This document shows, piece after piece, positions 51,866 to 61,611 of a stretch of 64,000 nt of DNA. Each line of letters starts with the position of its first letter. Within the stretch, counting starts at the first letter, position 1. The translations under genes and the position numbers were made by a program. The notes under the pieces are model-generated. The model was not told where the DNA came from. It saw nothing but the letters and a program-made list of their open reading frames with translations, and did not search any database. Source of the stretch: an uncultured Pelagibacteraceae bacterium (GTDB lineage: Bacteria > Pseudomonadota > Alphaproteobacteria > Pelagibacterales > Pelagibacteraceae); NCBI GenBank assembly GCA_902561075.1, contig CACEOC010000001.1:62001-126000 (forward strand), in the 5' to 3' direction.

Positions 51866-53300
51866 CCCTAAATTAAAAGAGGAGTGTGGTGTTTTTGGAA
51901 TAAGCAACACAAAAGACGCTTCCACATTGACTGCACTTGGTTTGCATGCATTACAACATAGAGGGCAAGAGGGTTGTGGAATAGTTTCATTTGATGGTAA
52001 CAAATATCATTCTGAAAAAAGATTTGGTTTAGTAGGTGATAACTTTAATAACGAAACAGTTTTAAAACAATTGCCGGGCAATTATGCTATAGGGCACAAC
52101 AGATATAGTACCACAGGAGGAACAACGCTGAGAAATGTTCAACCATTTTACGCAGATACGAATGCGGGTGGTATAGCTGTGTCACATAATGGTAATTTAA
52201 CAAATGCTATAACTCTAAGAAAAAAAATGGTAGAAAATGGATCTATTTTTTATACTACTTCCGATACTGAGACTATAGTAAAGTTAATTGCAAAGTCTAA
52301 GAGATCAACAACAATCGATAAAATAATTGAGACTTTATTTCAAATTCAAGGTGGATATGCACTTGTTATGATTGCTCAAAATACTCTAATTGGAGTAAGA
52401 GATCCATATGGTATTAGACCTTTAGTAATTGGAAAATTAAAAAATTCATATGTATTTACCTCAGAAACGTGTGCTTTAGATATTATTGGTGCAAAGTTTG
52501 TTAGGGAAGTAGAAAATGGGGAAATTGTTTACATAGAAAATGATGAATTAAAAAGTCTTAAACCATTTCCCAAGAGAAAAAAACGTCCCTGTGTTTTTGA
52601 ATATATATACTTCTCAAGACCTGATAGTTTGATCGATGGTACAACTGCATATGAATACAGAAAGAAGCTAGGTTCAGAATTATCAAAAGAAGACGACATT
52701 AATGCAGATTTAATAGTACCTGTTCCAGACTCCGGAAATGCAGCTGCGCTTGGATATTCACAGAACAAAAATATTAAATTTGATTTAGGACTAATAAGAA
52801 ATCATTATGTTGGCAGAACCTTTATTGAGCCAGCTCAAAAAATTAGAAGTCTTGGTGTAAAACTAAAATTAAACGCAAATAAATCATCAATTAAAAATAA
52901 AGTAATTGTATTGGTTGATGATTCTCTTGTTAGAGGCACAACTTCTTATAAAATTGTAAACATGTTATACGAAGCAGGTGCTAAAGAAGTTCATTTAAGA
53001 ATAGCATCTCCTGAAATTAAATTTCCTGATTTTTATGGAATAGATATGCCATCAAAAAAAGAGTTGTTGGCAGCAAATATGTCAGTGGATGAAATTTGCA
53101 ATTATGTTAAAGCAAAGTCTTTAAAATTTTTATCTTTGAATGGTTTGTATAAAGCTATGGGTTTTGAAAAGAGAAATAATGATTACCCTCAATTGACTGA
53201 CCATTATTTTACAGGAGATTACCCTGTCAAAATAATCGACGAATTAGGAGAAGAGAAAATTACTCAATTGTCTCTGTTAAGCACAGGATCAAATAATTAA
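51831..53300 (+). CDS. purF: Amidophosphoribosyltransferase
   Basis: 'EECGVFGISN', 'GLHALQHRGQEGCGIVSF', 'IVLVDDSLVRGTTSYKIV'. Confidence 0.97.
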   Translation: MKKLKRKLKIYNPKLKEECGVFGISNTKDASTLTALGLHALQHRGQEGCGIVSFDGNKYHSEKRFGLVGDNFNNETVLKQLPGNYAIGHNRYSTTGGTTLRNVQPFYADTNAGGIAVSHNGNLTNAITLRKKMVENGSIFYTTSDTETIVKLIAKSKRSTTIDKIIETLFQIQGGYALVMIAQNTLIGVRDPYGIRPLVIGKLKNSYVFTSETCALDIIGAKFVREVENGEIVYIENDELKSLKPFPKRKKRPCVFEYIYFSRPDSLIDGTTAYEYRKKLGSELSKEDDINADLIVPVPDSGNAAALGYSQNKNIKFDLGLIRNHYVGRTFIEPAQKIRSLGVKLKLNANKSSIKNKVIVLVDDSLVRGTTSYKIVNMLYEAGAKEVHLRIASPEIKFPDFYGIDMPSKKELLAANMSVDEICNYVKAKSLKFLSLNGLYKAMGFEKRNNDYPQLTDHYFTGDYPVKIIDELGEEKITQLSLLSTGSNN

Positions 53301-53301
53301 A

Positions 53302-53859
53302 ATGAAGAAAGTAAGTTTTACAGAAATGAAAAAAGGGACTAAAGAAGACTATTTATTTCTTGATGAACATGAAAAAAAATACGCAGGCCAAACTGCAGAT
53401 AGAATTTTAAAGTTTATGTCTGGATTAACTGAAACTTTAGAAGGATATCAAGTAAGTCGACTAGAGCATTCTTTACAAAGTGCTACGAGAGCTTTTAAGG
53501 CTGGAGAAAGTGAGGAAATGGTAGTTGCAACTTTATTACATGACATTGGTGACGAATTAGCTCCGATGAATCATTCTGAATATGCTGCAACTATTCTAAA
53601 GCCATATGTCTCTGAAAAAACACATTGGATAATAGAAAAACACGGCGAATTTCAAGCTTACTATTATGCACATCATTTAGGAAAAGATAGAAATTTAAGA
53701 GAAAAATATAAAGATCATAAATATTATCAAGCAACTCTGGATTTTTGTGAAAAATATGATCAATCATCATTTGATCCAAATTATAAAAGTTTGCCCTTAG
53801 AGCATTTTGCACCTATGGTAAAAAATATTTTTTCAAGAAAACCTTACAGTCATTTTTAA
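53302..53859 (+). CDS. HD-domain protein, possible MIOX/PhnZ-like fold
   Basis: 'RLEHSLQSATRAF', 'ATLLHDIGDELAP', 'YYYAHHLG', 'EKYDQSSFDPNY'. Confidence 0.75.
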   Translation: MKKVSFTEMKKGTKEDYLFLDEHEKKYAGQTADRILKFMSGLTETLEGYQVSRLEHSLQSATRAFKAGESEEMVVATLLHDIGDELAPMNHSEYAATILKPYVSEKTHWIIEKHGEFQAYYYAHHLGKDRNLREKYKDHKYYQATLDFCEKYDQSSFDPNYKSLPLEHFAPMVKNIFSRKPYSHF

Positions 53860-53860
53860 T

Positions 53861-55813
53861 TTGTCTAATCAACTTAAAAATGAGAGTAGTCCATATCTAA
53901 GACAACATTCAAAAAATCCAGTTGACTGGCTTGCATGGAATAAAGTTTCTTTAAACAAAGCTAAAAAAGAGAGAAAACCAATATTTTTAAGTGTTGGTTA
54001 TGCTAGCTGTCACTGGTGTCACGTAATGGCGCACGAAAGTTTTGAAAACATTAATACAGCAAAAATATTAAATGAAAATTTTATTAATATTAAAGTAGAT
54101 AGAGAAGAAAGACCGGATTTAGATGGAATATTTCAAAAGAGCCTAAGTATATTAACAGGAGCTCAAGGGGGATGGCCTCTATCTATGTTTTTAGACGAAA
54201 ATGGAGTACCATTTACTGGAGGCACATATTTTCCTCCAAAAGAGCTTCAAGGTAGGCCAAGTTTCGATCAAGTGCTAATAAATGTTTCAAAAGTTTATAA
54301 CGAAAATAGAGAAAAAATTATTTCACAAGTCTCTCAATTAAAAGAAATCTTTAATGATTTTAATAGGAAAAATTCAGTTTTAAAACAAGACTTAGAGCCT
54401 TATGCTGAAAAAATTATTCAATATTTAGACGATGAAAATGGAGGATTTAAAGGTGCACCAAAATTTCCCCAATTTTATGTTTTTCAAACTTTATTTTATT
54501 TTTATACATTAAAGAATAATAAAAAATATTTAAAACCAGTTGAAACTTTACTTACAAAAATTTCATCTAGAGGAATTTATGATCATTTAAAAGGTGGAAT
54601 ATCAAGATATACCGTTGACGATAAATGGATAGTCCCTCATTTTGAAAAAATGTTATATGACAATATTCAATACGTTCAACTTTTAAGTCACTACCTTGGT
54701 AATATTGAGTCAAACTATTTGAAAAATAAATTAAAACAAACAATAAAGTTTATAAATATTGAATTTAATTCTGAGGATGGTTTTTTGGGTTCTGCGTTAG
54801 ATGCGGATAGTGAAGGTGTTGAAGGGAAATATTACACCTGGAAATACGAAGATATTAAAAATCTCTTAAAAGAAAAATTTGATATATTTAATAAATTTTA
54901 CGATATTTCTGAGAAAGGAAATTTTGAGGGATTAAATATTTTAGTCGAAAGAGAAAATATTAAATCAAAAAGTGAAGAAATTAAAAAATTAATACTTGCA
55001 AAAGAAATACTTGAAATTGAGAGAGATAAAAGAATTAAGCCTTTTTTTGACAACAAAATTCAGACCGATTTAAATTGTTATTGGTTATATTCAATTTTTT
55101 ATTCTTCTCTAGTTTTAAAAGATGAGAATCTTTATAAGGATACTTTAAAGTCTGCTCAAAAATTAATAACCAAGCTAAAAGATAATATTTATCACTGCTA
55201 TAACAATGATGACGAGATTAATGTCTTTTTAGAAGACTATTCATACTTATCTTTGCTACTAATTTCAATGTATGAGCTTGAAAATGATACTGAAGCTTTA
55301 AATCTTTGTCAAAGTATTATGGATAAAGCGTGGCATTTATTTTATAACGATAAACACTCACTTCTTCAAAAAAACATAATTAAAAATAACGACTTATTTG
55401 TAAACCCAATAGACATTTCAGATAACAATATTCCAAATGGTAATAGTATCTATCTTGCAGTTTGCAACAAATTAAAAAATATTACTTTGGACAACCGTTG
55501 GCAAACCAAAATAGAGATACTATCTAAAACATTTCATTCTTATTTAAATTATAATTTTTCTCAAATGTTTAGTTATATTAAAGTATTAGATATATGTGAA
55601 AATAATATTACGATTACTTTTAATGGCAACTATAGTAAGTATAAAAAAATATTTAAAGAATTAAATGTGAGCAGCATATGTAATTCGACAATAATACACC
55701 AAAGAAATGATGATGAATTTTATGTAATAATTTGCCAAAATAAAACATGTTCTAAAAAACTAAGAGAAATTAATGAAATTAAAAATTATTTAGAAAATCT
55801 TTTTAATGTTTAA
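53861..55813 (+). CDS. Thioredoxin-domain protein of the YyaL/DUF255 family (TTG start)
   Basis: 'SSPYLRQHSKNPVDWLAW', 'VGYASCHWCHVMAHESFEN', 'GGWPLSMFL'. Confidence 0.93.
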   Translation: MSNQLKNESSPYLRQHSKNPVDWLAWNKVSLNKAKKERKPIFLSVGYASCHWCHVMAHESFENINTAKILNENFINIKVDREERPDLDGIFQKSLSILTGAQGGWPLSMFLDENGVPFTGGTYFPPKELQGRPSFDQVLINVSKVYNENREKIISQVSQLKEIFNDFNRKNSVLKQDLEPYAEKIIQYLDDENGGFKGAPKFPQFYVFQTLFYFYTLKNNKKYLKPVETLLTKISSRGIYDHLKGGISRYTVDDKWIVPHFEKMLYDNIQYVQLLSHYLGNIESNYLKNKLKQTIKFINIEFNSEDGFLGSALDADSEGVEGKYYTWKYEDIKNLLKEKFDIFNKFYDISEKGNFEGLNILVERENIKSKSEEIKKLILAKEILEIERDKRIKPFFDNKIQTDLNCYWLYSIFYSSLVLKDENLYKDTLKSAQKLITKLKDNIYHCYNNDDEINVFLEDYSYLSLLLISMYELENDTEALNLCQSIMDKAWHLFYNDKHSLLQKNIIKNNDLFVNPIDISDNNIPNGNSIYLAVCNKLKNITLDNRWQTKIEILSKTFHSYLNYNFSQMFSYIKVLDICENNITITFNGNYSKYKKIFKELNVSSICNSTIIHQRNDDEFYVIICQNKTCSKKLREINEIKNYLENLFNV

Positions 55814-56684
55814 AAATTTATCAGATCAATACAAAGGCTCCCTTTTAGCATTTATTGGGGTGATGTTTATAACGCCAGACTCTTTATTTATTAGACTATC
55901 TGATATTGGAACATGGGGGTTGCTATTTTATAGAGGAGCAATTCCATTTCTTGTAGTTTTAATGGGACTTATAATTTTTTATAAAAAAAATTTTTTTAAC
56001 GCATTATTTAAAATTGGCTATGCAGGAATTTTATATGTTATCAGTTTTTCTATTTGCAATATCACATTCATTATTTCAATTCAAAACACAAATGTAGCAA
56101 ATACATTAATCATGGTAGCTATGGCACCTATGCTGTCTGCTATATTGGCAGCTGTATTTTTAAAGGAGCCTACTAATAGAGAAACTTGGATAGCAATATT
56201 TATTACTTTTTTTTCTGTAACATTTATATTTTATGATTCTATCCAATTAGGAAATATTTTAGGAGATGTTTTTGGCTTTATTACTGCTTTAGGCTTAGCC
56301 ATTAATGCTAACTTAGCCCGATACGCAAAAAATGTTGATTTAGTACCTTCGGCAGTTATTGGAAAACTTGTAGTCGCAATATTTGCATTTTTCTTTGTAG
56401 AAAATTTTGAATTATTAGGGACAGATAGGATCATCATACCATTAATGTGTGTTATGTGTGTAGCAATACCATTTGTTTTAGTTACTATTGCTCCTAGATT
56501 CATATCGGCTCCAGAAGTAAATTTATTCTTTTTACTTGAAGTAATATTGGGCCCTATTTGGGTATGGGTTATAATTAAAGAACAGCCGAGTATACAGACT
56601 ATTATTGGTGGAGTAGTTATTATTATTACAATAGGTATACATTCTTTTTTAGCCTTAAAAAAAACACAAATCAAATCTAGTTAG
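55806..56684 (+). CDS. EamA/DMT-family transporter
   Basis: 292 aa, 10 predicted TM segments, EamA pattern; overlaps upstream gene. Confidence 0.87.
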   Translation: MFKNLSDQYKGSLLAFIGVMFITPDSLFIRLSDIGTWGLLFYRGAIPFLVVLMGLIIFYKKNFFNALFKIGYAGILYVISFSICNITFIISIQNTNVANTLIMVAMAPMLSAILAAVFLKEPTNRETWIAIFITFFSVTFIFYDSIQLGNILGDVFGFITALGLAINANLARYAKNVDLVPSAVIGKLVVAIFAFFFVENFELLGTDRIIIPLMCVMCVAIPFVLVTIAPRFISAPEVNLFFLLEVILGPIWVWVIIKEQPSIQTIIGGVVIIITIGIHSFLALKKTQIKSS

Positions 56685-56716
56685 CCCGAAAATAAATAAA
56701 TTAAATAAAAATATAA

Positions 56717-58003
56717 ATGCAAAAAGAGGTAACTAAATCATGGGCATTATTTATAGGCATTGGAACTATGATGATTGCTCACGGTCTTCAACTTCAAGTG
56801 ATGGGCATAAGATCAGTTATTGAAAACTTTAGTGTAATTACAACAGGTTTATTTATGTCTGGATATTATATTGGTTATTTTGTTGGTTCCAAAACAACTC
56901 CAACATTAGTATCAAAAGTTGGGCATATAAGAGTATTTGCTGCTTTTGCGTCTCTAGCTTCCTTAAGCGCATTATTAGCAGTAGCTTACGTGAACCCATT
57001 TATGTGGACTATAAGTCGATTTATAACGGGTATAAGTTTAGTCAGTTGCTACGTAGTTAGCGAGAGTTGGTTAAATGATCGTGCAACTAATAAAAATAGA
57101 GGTCAACTTTTATCTGCATATATGATTGTTATTTATCTAGGTCTTTCTATAGGAATGCTTCTATTAAATGTAAGTGATCCTATAAATTATGAGCCTTTTA
57201 TATTGGTCTCAGTTTTACTCTCTTTAGCGTTAGTACCAATACTTTTGACAAAAAGGTCTGCACCAAAATTTAAAAAAATAGGAACAATGAGTGTAGCTGA
57301 GCTTTATAAAATTTCTCCATTAGGAAGTGTTAGTTCTTTTTGTACTGGTATTATTCATGGAGGTTTTTTCTCTCTAATTGCTTTTTATGCTACAAAAGCT
57401 AATTTAAATTTATTTGAAACTTCGATTTTACTTTTTATATCAACAATATCTGGTGTGCTGGGACAATGGCCAATTGGATATTTGTCTGACAAATACGATC
57501 GAAGATCTATAATTGTAATAACTTCTTTCTCAGCAGCTTTTTTAGCCTTCCTAGCAATATTAACTGCTAATGATCCAATAGAAAATATTTACTGGTTGTC
57601 AGAGATGCATTTTAAAAAAGTACTATTTTTTTTATTTGTAGGCATGTATACAAGTTTTTGTTTGCCATTATTTTCTCTAAATCTAGCTCATACAAATGAC
57701 TTTGTTGAAAAAGATAAATTTGTTGTTGCTGGAGGAGGTTTACAGTTAATTTTTGGATTTGGAGCTATATCTGGTCCAATATTATGTTCAATATTTATGA
57801 AAACTTTTGACTTAAACGGTTTTTTTATTTTTTTGATAGTTTTCCATTTGCTCATTGGTATCTTTGGTGTTTATAGAATGAGAGTGAGACAAGTAGTTGT
57901 TAATCCCGACTCAACTTTTACACCTATCCCAGCAACAATAACTCCTGCAGGACTAGAGCTTGATCCTGACACTCCTGCAACGCTAGATAATAAAAAAATT
58001 TAA
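56717..58003 (+). CDS. MFS transporter
   Basis: 428 aa, 12 hydrophobic segments, 'GYYIGYFVGSKTTPTLVSKVGHIRVFA', 'GYLSDKYDRRS'. Confidence 0.9.
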   Translation: MQKEVTKSWALFIGIGTMMIAHGLQLQVMGIRSVIENFSVITTGLFMSGYYIGYFVGSKTTPTLVSKVGHIRVFAAFASLASLSALLAVAYVNPFMWTISRFITGISLVSCYVVSESWLNDRATNKNRGQLLSAYMIVIYLGLSIGMLLLNVSDPINYEPFILVSVLLSLALVPILLTKRSAPKFKKIGTMSVAELYKISPLGSVSSFCTGIIHGGFFSLIAFYATKANLNLFETSILLFISTISGVLGQWPIGYLSDKYDRRSIIVITSFSAAFLAFLAILTANDPIENIYWLSEMHFKKVLFFLFVGMYTSFCLPLFSLNLAHTNDFVEKDKFVVAGGGLQLIFGFGAISGPILCSIFMKTFDLNGFFIFLIVFHLLIGIFGVYRMRVRQVVVNPDSTFTPIPATITPAGLELDPDTPATLDNKKI

Positions 58004-58005
58004 AA

Positions 58006-59031
58006 TCATAACTTTTCTTCTATTTTGCTGATTAGTAAATTAACATCCTCTTGAGTAGTATTCCAAGCTGCCACAAATCTAATTGATCCATCAAACATTT
58101 CATCTGGAGTTACCGAGTATCCATTTTTATTTAAGTGATCTTGAATTGATTTTGGTACTTTTATAAATATCTCATTTGACTCTGTGGGATAGGCTAATTC
58201 AATACTATTAATTCTAGATAATTTATCACTTAATTGTTTTGCCATAAAGTTTGAATGTTTAGCATTCTTTAACCATAAATCATTTGTGATATAAGCATCT
58301 AATTGACAAGAAAGAAATCTCATTTTTGACAAAAGTTGCCCAGATCTTTTTTGAAGGTAATGAAAGTTGCCAACATCTTCTGAGTTAAAAAAAATTATAG
58401 CTTCAGCATCTAAACAGCCATTTTTAGTTCCACCAAAAGTCAAGATATCTATTCCACATTTCCAAGTCATTTCAGCAGGGGATTTATTTAAAGATACAAC
58501 TGCGTTTGAAAACCGAGCTCCATCCATGTGTACTTTCATTCCATTTTTATGAGCAATTTTACAAATTTCATTTATCTCATTAATTTGATAAACTACACCT
58601 GTTTCGCATGATTGAGTGATGCTGACGGTTGATGGTTGAGTATTATGAACCACTCCAGATCCTCTAATATTTTTATTTAACTCCTCTGCAGAAAACTTTC
58701 CATTGTTTCCATCTAAAGTAATTAATTTTGCACCTCCCGTAAAAAATTCAGGAGCGCCACATTCATCAACATTTATATGTGATATTTTATGGCAATAAAT
58801 ATTCCCATATGAAGGCGTAATTGATGATAATGCTAATGAATTAGCTGCTGTTCCTGTAACTGCTGTAAAAACCTTTACATCCTTTTCAAACAAATTAGAA
58901 AATTTTTTATCAAGATTTTTAGACCATTGATCATTCCCATATGAATCAACATGACCTTTGTTTGCATTGTTAATTGCTTGCATTATTTCAGGACAAGCTG
59001 AAGTTACATTATCTGAAGCAAAAACTGTCAT
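58006..59031 (-). CDS. Low-specificity L-threonine aldolase; start set at 59031 (track start 59115 overlaps the upstream gene)
   Basis: 'MTVFASDNVTSACPEI', 'VHMDGARFSNA', PLP Lys in 'TFGGTKNG'. Confidence 0.92.
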   Translation of the reverse strand: MTVFASDNVTSACPEIMQAINNANKGHVDSYGNDQWSKNLDKKFSNLFEKDVKVFTAVTGTAANSLALSSITPSYGNIYCHKISHINVDECGAPEFFTGGAKLITLDGNNGKFSAEELNKNIRGSGVVHNTQPSTVSITQSCETGVVYQINEINEICKIAHKNGMKVHMDGARFSNAVVSLNKSPAEMTWKCGIDILTFGGTKNGCLDAEAIIFFNSEDVGNFHYLQKRSGQLLSKMRFLSCQLDAYITNDLWLKNAKHSNFMAKQLSDKLSRINSIELAYPTESNEIFIKVPKSIQDHLNKNGYSVTPDEMFDGSIRFVAAWNTTQEDVNLLISKIEEKL

Positions 59032-59032
59032 T

Positions 59033-60142
59033 TTATTGATTAGGAAAATAGTCTTTAAGCTCACCCTCCCTATGCACATCTGCAGTACTACAATGAAGTC
59101 CTCCTCCAAATGCATAGGCGTCTCTCAAATCTATAGGGACAACTTCTAACCCTAATTTATCTATTTGATCTGCCTGATAAACCTCACTCTTTTCAACACA
59201 TACAGTTTTAGGATCTAAAATAAGCACATTCATTGATAACCAAACGGATGAATAACATAGTGGAGGTGGCGAATTATGTGCTGGTTGTGCAGCATCAATA
59301 ATTTTCCAACCATTTTTTTCAAAAAGTTTTCTTTGTTCATTTGGTAATTTTCTTTGTGGATTATTTATTATAATTCCCTCTGTTAAAGGTGTAAAAGTTG
59401 CATCAATATGAATTGGATATGGGTCACCAGGAAAATTTACAGCATGAATTCTATGTTTACTAAAATGTCTTTTCAACCAATCAATACCTTTAAGGTTTGT
59501 TGTAAATCCATGTTGTACAATTAAATCTTTTCCAAATCGCAAAACATCTGCAGCATCGAATAATGGTTCTTCTTCAGTAGTTACAAAGAATTTATCTTTT
59601 GTCCATTCTAATCTTTTTTTAACACCTATTTTATCTGACAAATAATCTTTTCTATAATCTAGGTCAGTAAGTCTAGGTTTTGGTGCTGTTTCGTGCTTCA
59701 TATTAGGGTCTTCATTAAAATATTTTTGTAATAAAGGTCTATAATTTAAATATTCAAACCATCTACATCTATAACTCATTGTAGCCTCTAACATTTCATT
59801 ACCAACAGTTAGTAAAATATCTCTAGCAGGCATACATCCAAACATTGACTCTGCTTTCCAATCTGGCGTAGATATATTTTGGTTATGTAATATTGGCACT
59901 GGTCTGTCTACTTTTATTCCTCTTTTTGTTAAAATATCTGCAAATTTATCTAATAACTCATTTGCTTTATCTATAGTGTCCTTTGTTTTTGGTCCATATT
60001 TTCCCTTCATGTCAGAGTCCTCTGGAACTTTAGCATCTAAAGCTGGTTCAGGTGCAGGTATACAACAACCATCCGCTTTACCAATTATGACATGTTTTAA
60101 AGGATCCCATTCATTCCAACTATTTACAATTGTTTTGGCCAT
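59033..60142 (-). CDS. Glycine amidinotransferase (AGAT)-like protein
   Basis: 'SWNEWDPLKHVIIGKADG', 'PIHIDATFTPL', active-site Cys region 'DAYAFGGGLHCSTADVHREG'. Confidence 0.88.
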   Translation of the reverse strand: MAKTIVNSWNEWDPLKHVIIGKADGCCIPAPEPALDAKVPEDSDMKGKYGPKTKDTIDKANELLDKFADILTKRGIKVDRPVPILHNQNISTPDWKAESMFGCMPARDILLTVGNEMLEATMSYRCRWFEYLNYRPLLQKYFNEDPNMKHETAPKPRLTDLDYRKDYLSDKIGVKKRLEWTKDKFFVTTEEEPLFDAADVLRFGKDLIVQHGFTTNLKGIDWLKRHFSKHRIHAVNFPGDPYPIHIDATFTPLTEGIIINNPQRKLPNEQRKLFEKNGWKIIDAAQPAHNSPPPLCYSSVWLSMNVLILDPKTVCVEKSEVYQADQIDKLGLEVVPIDLRDAYAFGGGLHCSTADVHREGELKDYFPNQ

Positions 60143-61045
60143 TTAATTTAATCCTATAAATCTTTTGTTGTTTTGAATTACTAAACTATAATAAAATATT
60201 GATAAGAATATTAAAAAACCACCAATAATTGTATTATTTGTAGGAACTTCATTAATTCCAAGCAAAGGCACCCAAACCCAAAAAATACCACCTATCACTT
60301 CTGTCAATGACAAAAGTGTTAATTCAGCAGCTTGGATATGTCTTGAACCTACAGAATAAAGTATTAGACCAATACAAACTAAAGCACCATGAGTAGCAAA
60401 TAAGCTTTGATTTTTACTAGTCGACAAAAAACTTAAATCTTGATTAATGATAACTAAAGCTGAAATTAAACAACATAATAAGCCTGCTGTTGATACTGTA
60501 GTAAATTTCGGTGTTTCTTTTCTCCATCTTAAAGAAACTGAAAATATTGAAAAACCTAAAGCTGCAGCTAAACCAAATATTAATCCACTAATAGAATTTG
60601 TATTATCGTTACTTAAAGCCATGATAATAATTCCTATAGCTGCAATAATTATTGAGATCCAAACACCTAAAGAAATCTTTTCATTTAAAAATAAAAAACC
60701 TAATAATGCAGTTATAAAAGGCATTGCTGCTAGACATAAAAGTGTGATAGCAGCAGTCGTATTTGTTATTGACCAAATAAACGATATCATAGCTATAGCA
60801 AGACCAACACTGCCAATTGCTCCTGACAACCCAATTTTTAAATAATTTTTGTAGAAATTTTTTCCTTCCTCTAAAAAAAGAAAAAAATTTAATAATATAA
60901 AAATTACTGATCCTCTTGTGAAAAGATATTGCCAAGGAACTGTGCTAGCAGCATCTATATTTCTAACTACATATGGTCCAAAAGACCAAAGTAATCCTGC
61001 TAATAAAACTAATGGAATTGCGGCTTTTTGATTTTTTAGTTCCAT
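60143..61045 (-). CDS. EamA/DMT-family transporter
   Basis: 300 aa, 10 hydrophobic segments, EamA pattern; TAA immediately followed by ATG of the next gene. Confidence 0.88.
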   Translation of the reverse strand: MELKNQKAAIPLVLLAGLLWSFGPYVVRNIDAASTVPWQYLFTRGSVIFILLNFFLFLEEGKNFYKNYLKIGLSGAIGSVGLAIAMISFIWSITNTTAAITLLCLAAMPFITALLGFLFLNEKISLGVWISIIIAAIGIIIMALSNDNTNSISGLIFGLAAALGFSIFSVSLRWRKETPKFTTVSTAGLLCCLISALVIINQDLSFLSTSKNQSLFATHGALVCIGLILYSVGSRHIQAAELTLLSLTEVIGGIFWVWVPLLGINEVPTNNTIIGGFLIFLSIFYYSLVIQNNKRFIGLN

Positions 61046-61127
61046 AAATAAGTTTAATTTCTTATTTTATTTTATACAAGAAAATTAATATTAAAAAATT
61101 GATAATTACATTATAGAATATGAATTT

Positions 61128-61535
61128 ATGGAATTAAATATTTTAAAAATTGCATCAGATACATCACATAATAAAATATTAAATAATTTTACTCATAGAG
61201 CGTATAAAAAAAATCCAATGTGTGGTGATTACATAATTTTTAAAATTTATATGAAAAAACAAATAATTGAAGATATAAGCTATGAAACTAAGTCATGTAT
61301 TTACTGTCAAGCATCCGCCAGTTTAATTTCAAAACACTTTTTAAAAAAGAAATTAGTATACGTAGTTAAAGTTATAAAATTGACAAATCAATATTATAAA
61401 AATCATGATATTGAAATTTCTGGGGTTATGAAAAAAATATTTAATAAAAAAAATTTAAAAAGGAAAGAATGTATATACTTACCGATCAAGGCTTTGTCTG
61501 GAGCATTAAAAATTGAGAATTTATTTAACCAATAA
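61128..61535 (+). CDS. Second IscU/SufU-like iron-sulfur scaffold paralog
   Basis: 'KKNPMCGDYIIF', 'TKSCIYCQASASLIS', 'KRKECIYLPIKALSGAL' align with the three scaffold cysteines. Confidence 0.8.
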   Translation: MELNILKIASDTSHNKILNNFTHRAYKKNPMCGDYIIFKIYMKKQIIEDISYETKSCIYCQASASLISKHFLKKKLVYVVKVIKLTNQYYKNHDIEISGVMKKIFNKKNLKRKECIYLPIKALSGALKIENLFNQ

Positions 61536-61611
61536 TAAAATTATTTTTTACCATTAAACCAATACCTATCCCTAATATTAAAGCTAAAATTAGTCTTGTT
61601 CTTCGGTTCAT
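61525..61611 (-). CDS. 28-aa predicted single-pass membrane microprotein, not in ORF track
   Basis: ATG 61611-61609 directly follows livM-like stop (TAAATG); MNRRTRLILALILGIGIGLMVKNNFIIG, stop 61527-61525. Confidence 0.45.
   Translation of the reverse strand: MNRRTRLILALILGIGIGLMVKNNFIIG

Noticed and set aside
56231-56674. 147-aa - strand ORF antisense to an EamA transporter
   Set aside because: Fully antisense to a convincing CDS with low-complexity composition; no independent coding signal.
59032-59115. N-terminal extension of the threonine aldolase ORF in the track
   Set aside because: Overlaps the amidinotransferase 3' end; the native start MTVFASDN at 59031 gives a normal family N-terminus.
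60447-60845. 132-aa + strand ORF within the EamA gene at 60143-61045
   Set aside because: Antisense shadow of a membrane protein gene.
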